Source: Daedaleopsis sinensis (taxonomy: Eukaryota; Basidiomycota; Agaricomycetes; Polyporales; Polyporaceae). From it: 64,000 bases of DNA. Positions 60,234 through 64,000 of this stretch are shown piece after piece; position 1 is the stretch's first letter; each line of letters starts with the position of its first letter. The translations under genes were made by a program, and so were the position numbers. The DNA is taken from assembly GCA_033807695.1 (NCBI GenBank), contig CM066300.1, positions 3,410,001 through 3,474,000 of the forward strand. Direction: 5' to 3'. The notes beneath the pieces were generated by a model, which ran no database searches, was not told the DNA's origin, and saw nothing but the letters and a program-made list of their open reading frames with translations.

Positions 60234-61207
60234 GACAGTAGTTCTAGAGGGGATTGTGTCGCTGAGTTGGTTGAGGACAGAGGATACCACACGTCAACTC
60301 CCTCGCCGGGACTGGCCGACGGCTATAAGCGCCCAACACGACGCGCTCCCCGTTTTGGTCTAAAGCCACGTGCCATGATTGACGAATGCGGGTGTTACCT
60401 CAGTCCGAGTGTATGCAGGTCCGCGTCCTGGCAGCAAGTACTGAAGTACTTGTAGGGTGGTAGACAATAACGTTGGGCATTATAGTGGTGGTTTAGATCA
60501 TATAAAACTATCTTCGTGTTTGCACCATACGACACAGTGTGCACATGCAAATGTTCGGGACCTACGGTAGGTGAGATGTTGAGAATGTATTATCAAGACC
60601 ACTCAAGCACCGCAACTGAGTACTGAAGCTTGAAGTCTTAGCAGACTATTCTCGTCCAAAAAGGGGCTCAGGCAGTCGACATTGAAAGTTTGAACAGTCG
60701 GCATAGGGATTGTACCAAGATTGTACACTGGGTACCAGGAGCACTGACAAGGGGATTGAACTCGAACTAGAGTGAGTACACAAGCTGAGATGGCTGTGGA
60801 AGATGAAGGTGTCGAGCAATATTATCAACTTGTTATCAAGAGTTAGCATGGAGGACTGGTAGGAGATATATAGCCCATAGGCTTTAGCTCTTGCAGCTTG
60901 CAGTCTCGTAGAGGACGCTGCAACGTTTGACGCCCTGAGGTGGCTGAATGAGGGTTTCGGAGATAGCCGAGCAACTATGCAGCAGCAGTCACGGTGGCTG
61001 TCACCGTACCAGACTCCGGCCACCATTACCGACTGCAGCAAGATCATCAAGGTGAGAGCCTCAAGTATCCAAGTCGGCTTCGTGCTGACCTCACTTCACT
61101 TTATCTATAACGTTCGCCATCCCTAGGTGCGTTTCTGTGGTCGTTTCTCTCGAAATCGACCATTGAACCCTTGGTATCGCGTTCCACAACACACTTTCAG
61201 ACGCGCC
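60234..61207. other. divergent intergenic region ACP / uL13
   Basis: About 970 bp between divergent start codons. A minus-strand frame of 134 residues (60646-61050) has no family motif and is likely chance. I see no RNA gene or TATA box; the stretch just upstream of the uL13 ATG probably holds its 5' UTR. Confidence 0.4.
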
Positions 61208-61990
61208 ATGGCCACCTTCTCCTCCACCCCCATCGTCATCGACGGAAAGGGCCATCTTCTGGGTCGCCTCGCTTCAATTATTGCGAAGCAGGTTCTCAAC
61301 GGCCAGAAGATCGTCGTCGTTCGGTGCGAGGAGATCAACATTTCTGGGTCTTTCTTCCGCAACAAGGTACGTAAAGTTCGATCCTTTGAAAGCAGACTCG
61401 CAAACCAATAACTCGTGTAGCTGCGGTACCATAACTTCCTCCACAAACGCCACATCGTCAACCCGAAAAAGTCTGGCCCCTTCCATCATCGCGCCCCGTC
61501 GAAGATTCTCTACAGGGCCATCCGCGGAATGGTTCCTCACAAGACTGCCCGCGGTGCGGCTGCTCTTGAACGCCTCAAGCTGTTTGAGGGTGTTCCTCCC
61601 CCCTACGACCGCAAGAAGCGGATGGTTGTCCCTGAGGCTCTGCGGGTACTGCGGTTGAAGCCTGGTCGGAAGTACTGCACTGTCAAGGTACGTAGTTAGA
61701 TTGTGAGAGTCTGCATGGTGCAAAGAACTAACGGACGACTTGATGTGCACATAGCGTCTCTCCCACGAGGTCGGTTGGGGCTACAAGGACGTTGTTGATC
61801 GTTTGGAGGAGAAGAGGAAGGTCAAGGCTCAGGCCTTCCATGAGCGCAAGGTGAGACGATTCATTTATTAACTTTCTGAACATGCATCTCATCCCAACTG
61901 TGCGCATAGACCGCGGCCCTCAAGCTGCGCCAAAAGGCTCTCGTTGACGCAACACCATCCTTCGAAAAGCTTGTACAGCTGGGCTACTAG
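61208..61990 (+). CDS. RPL16: 60S ribosomal protein uL13 (L16/L13a)
   Basis: Structural protein of the large cytosolic subunit. It starts [20 protein letters not shown] at the Met at 61208; an in-frame upstream frame has no ATG context of its own and reads through the 5' UTR. The signature [20 protein letters not shown] is followed by [19 protein letters not shown] and [40 protein letters not shown] and [20 protein letters not shown] follow, ending [11 protein letters not shown]. Three introns with GT-AG ends. Length and motifs are normal for fungi. Confidence 0.96.
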
Positions 61991-62468
61991 ATGGAACGAC
62001 ACATGGCTTATCGCGCTCACCTTCCGCGCCCCTCTATGATTAGTGCCATGACATATTCCATGTACCACGTCTATTGCTCTCATATGCCTGTGACAGGGAG
62101 ACGACTCGAATATGATACTTCGTTGCCGAGCAGGACGGTGTTGCGCCCTCCGGTTTACTTGTACAACACAGACTCGTGTGTTTGAATGTAACGGCTTTCC
62201 TAGTTGTATTAGAATGGCCTGAGTCATTGAACCCCGCTGTCGGACCGCGGACTCCGACAGTCTGGAGCCGCCGGCATGGTGCCTCATGGGCGGCGACGGA
62301 GTTTGAAAAGGACCCTCCGCGCAGGGGAAGTCCGGAGTCTGCGCCGGTCTGGCCTAGTCTTGCGTACAGTCCTCCAAGCTTTTGCTCACTCACCTTCACA
62401 TCGTCCTCCCTTTTCCTCCTTCGCCCCCTCCTCCCCATCCCCCACTCTCCCCCCCCTTCGCCCTCGTC
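61991..62468. other. intergenic, pyrimidine-rich leader of KH gene
   Basis: About 480 bp between two plus-strand genes. The last 90 bp before the next ATG are strongly C/T-rich (CCTCCTTCGCCCCCTCCTCC), a common core-promoter feature of fungal housekeeping genes. Confidence 0.45.
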
Positions 62469-63560
62469 ATGCCCTCCGACGCCCCCGCTACTCACGACAC
62501 TGGTGGGTAAAATTATTTTGCAACATCAGAACAGGCTTGATTAATCTACGCTTTAGGCTCGGCCCCTCAATCTCGTTCTCCTACCCCCGTTGGAGGCGAT
62601 ACTTTGACCCTCCGCGCACTCGTTAGCACCAAGGATGCCGGGGTCATCATCGGCAAAGCTGGCAAGAATGTCGCTGAACTACGGGAACAGACCGGCGTCA
62701 AGGCTGGCGTCAGCAAAGTCATCCCCGGGGTTCATGAGCGGGTTCTGACCGTGACTGGATCCGTGGAGGGTGTGGCAAAGGTTCGTCCTGTGTAGTATGA
62801 TGTCGCAAAATAATGACTAAAGATCACATTACAGGCGTACTCCCTCATTGTTTCCCAACTCGTCTCCGCCAACCCCTCCTCCCCTGTCGCGTCCAATTCT
62901 TCTACACCGTCTACCGCCATCCGCCTTCTCATCTCACATAACCTCATGGGTAGTGTGATTGGCCGTAACGGTTTGAAGATTAAAGCCATCCAAGACTCCT
63001 CGGGAGCGCGGATGGTCGCTTCTAAGGATATGCTCCCGCAGTCGACGGAGCGTATCGTGGAGGTGCAAGGCTCGTCCGAGTCGATTGGTGTCGCCATCGA
63101 GGATATCGGCCGCTGTTTGCTCGAGGACTGGGAGCGCGGTGTCGGCACTGTCCTCTTCCATCCCGGCGCCGGGGATGAGCGGTCTGGCCGTCGTCCTACG
63201 ACTACTGGCGGTCGCAGGAGTAACGGTGAAGGTCGTGGACGCACGTCTCCTTCACCACACTCGCCCTCCTCTCCTCAGCCGACCAACCTGCGTACACAGA
63301 ACATCTCCATCCCCTCGGACATGGTCGGATGCATCATCGGGCGGAACGGGACAAAAATCACCGAAATTCGACGGCTGTCGGGATCGAAGATCTCCATCGC
63401 GAAGGAGCCGCACGACGAGACCGGCGAGCGCATGTTCACCATCGTAGGCACCCCAGAGGCGAACGAGAAGGCGCTCTTCTTGTTGTACAACCAGCTCGAA
63501 AGCGAGAAGACGAGACGGGTAGGCCGCGACCAGCAGCAACAGGAGGAGATGCAAGACTAA
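62469..63560 (+). CDS. three-KH-domain RNA-binding protein (PBP2/Rnc1-like)
   Basis: Poly(C)-binding type RNA-binding protein; relatives control mRNA stability or telomere length. Exon 1 is short (MPSDAPATHDT). KH1: LRALVSTKDAGVIIGKAGKN, with GKAG as the RNA-binding GxxG. KH2: IRLLISHNLMGSVIGRNGLK, with GRNG. An Arg/Gly/Ser-rich linker (RRSNGEGRGRTSPSPHSP) precedes KH3: ISIPSDMVGCIIGRNGTKIT. It ends RVGRDQQQQEEMQD. Two introns, after HDT and after VAK. All three GxxG loops are intact, so RNA binding is expected. The exact ortholog is inferred. Confidence 0.9.
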
Positions 63561-64000
63561 GCCCCACGAGGCACGTTAGGCGTCAACTGGTCCAGGTGCT
63601 TCACACACGTCCGCGACGGCGACGTGTTAGAAATACTTGCACCGCTCGCATTACCCTCCCTGAATTCCAGCCCTTCCCCGTTTCCTGCCCTCTGCCATGG
63701 CCGTGTCTCAGCCTCTCCGTGCTCCTTCCACCCGGTCCCTCTATCTTCTGCTCGCCCCCACGTTCCCTACAAAATGCGAAAACAGCTGATACTGTACCTC
63801 CCCCCGCTTTCTTGTCCTCTCGTTCGTCGTTGTTCCAGACACCTCTCCGATGTAGCACACATTCCGAACCTCGGGCCAACATGATGCTTTTAACTCACGG
63901 GCTCTCCGCTGACGTAGCTTGGCTCTATCATAGTGCTTTCGTGCATACGTGCGCCTCATAGACAGTAAAAGTATGCGTATGTTAATTGCTATCCATGGTA
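63561..64000. other. 3' flank of the KH gene
   Basis: About 440 bp to the window edge. It holds the 3' UTR of the KH gene; frames here have no coding character. Confidence 0.4.

Noticed and set aside
60646..61050. 134-residue minus-strand frame
   Set aside because: No motif or splice support; rich in Ser and Leu by composition.
63329..63961. 210-residue plus-strand frame overlapping the KH gene end
   Set aside because: A shifted frame of the KH3 exon and the 3' UTR; Arg-rich with no domain.

Overview
The window is nuclear DNA of a filamentous basidiomycete, most likely an Agaricomycete (mushroom or polypore). Genes are close together on both strands and are split by many introns of about 50-65 nt. 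The families point the same way: coiled-coil F-box-like proteins with acidic tails, a GH5 mannanase, an ML-domain lipid-transfer protein, a secreted RlpA-like protein and a fungal Mediator subunit. No bacterial operon, tRNA, rRNA or CRISPR array was seen. CDS coordinates run from start to stop codon and include introns.

Layout. 0-2.3 kb: tail of an upstream gene, then gene-poor GC-rich DNA. 2.3-6.0 kb: the ribosome-biogenesis kinase RIO2 and the histone N-acetyltransferase NAA40, divergent. 6.1-9.9 kb: three mitochondrial proteins (complex I ESSS/NDUFB11, glycine cleavage H protein, EF-Tu). 10.1-14.8 kb: peroxin PEX14 and a GRIP-domain golgin. 15.1-18.7 kb: Mediator subunit 5. 18.8-20.7 kb: a vacuolar-type zinc transporter. 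21.7-24.9 kb: eIF3h and a secreted double-psi beta-barrel protein. 25.9-30.5 kb: two tandem F-box-like paralogs. 30.6-33.5 kb: IPI1. 34.1-36.4 kb: GH5 endo-mannanase. 36.8-39.7 kb: a small unknown protein, an ERI1-type exonuclease and an ML-domain protein. 39.9-45.3 kb: a complete DNA transposon. 45.4-49.6 kb: a four-helix membrane protein, another F-box-like protein and a second member of the small unknown family. 51.8-55.0 kb: zinc alcohol dehydrogenase and an AIM6-like phosphodiesterase. 55.9-63.6 kb: mitochondrial bL17, an SMP-30-like hydrolase, mitochondrial acyl carrier protein, ribosomal protein uL13 and a three-KH RNA-binding protein.

The main discovery is the transposon at 39,892-45,260. 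It has perfect 30-bp terminal inverted repeats and a perfect 8-bp target duplication (GGAGGACC), and it sits in the shared promoter of two divergent host genes. Its one five-exon gene keeps an open frame for 1,529 codons. The protein has a BED-like finger at the N-terminus, C2H2-like fingers at the C-terminus, and a core whose motif order (DGV, DGD, DPKHxxKR, DRLExLFG) resembles the P-element/THAP9 type of RNase H transposase. The matching repeats, intact target duplication and open frame suggest a recent and possibly autonomous copy.

Working connections: NDUFB11 and the acyl carrier protein both belong to complex I. The acyl carrier protein also feeds lipoate synthesis, which modifies the H protein. 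RIO2, IPI1, uL13 and eIF3h serve ribosome assembly and translation.
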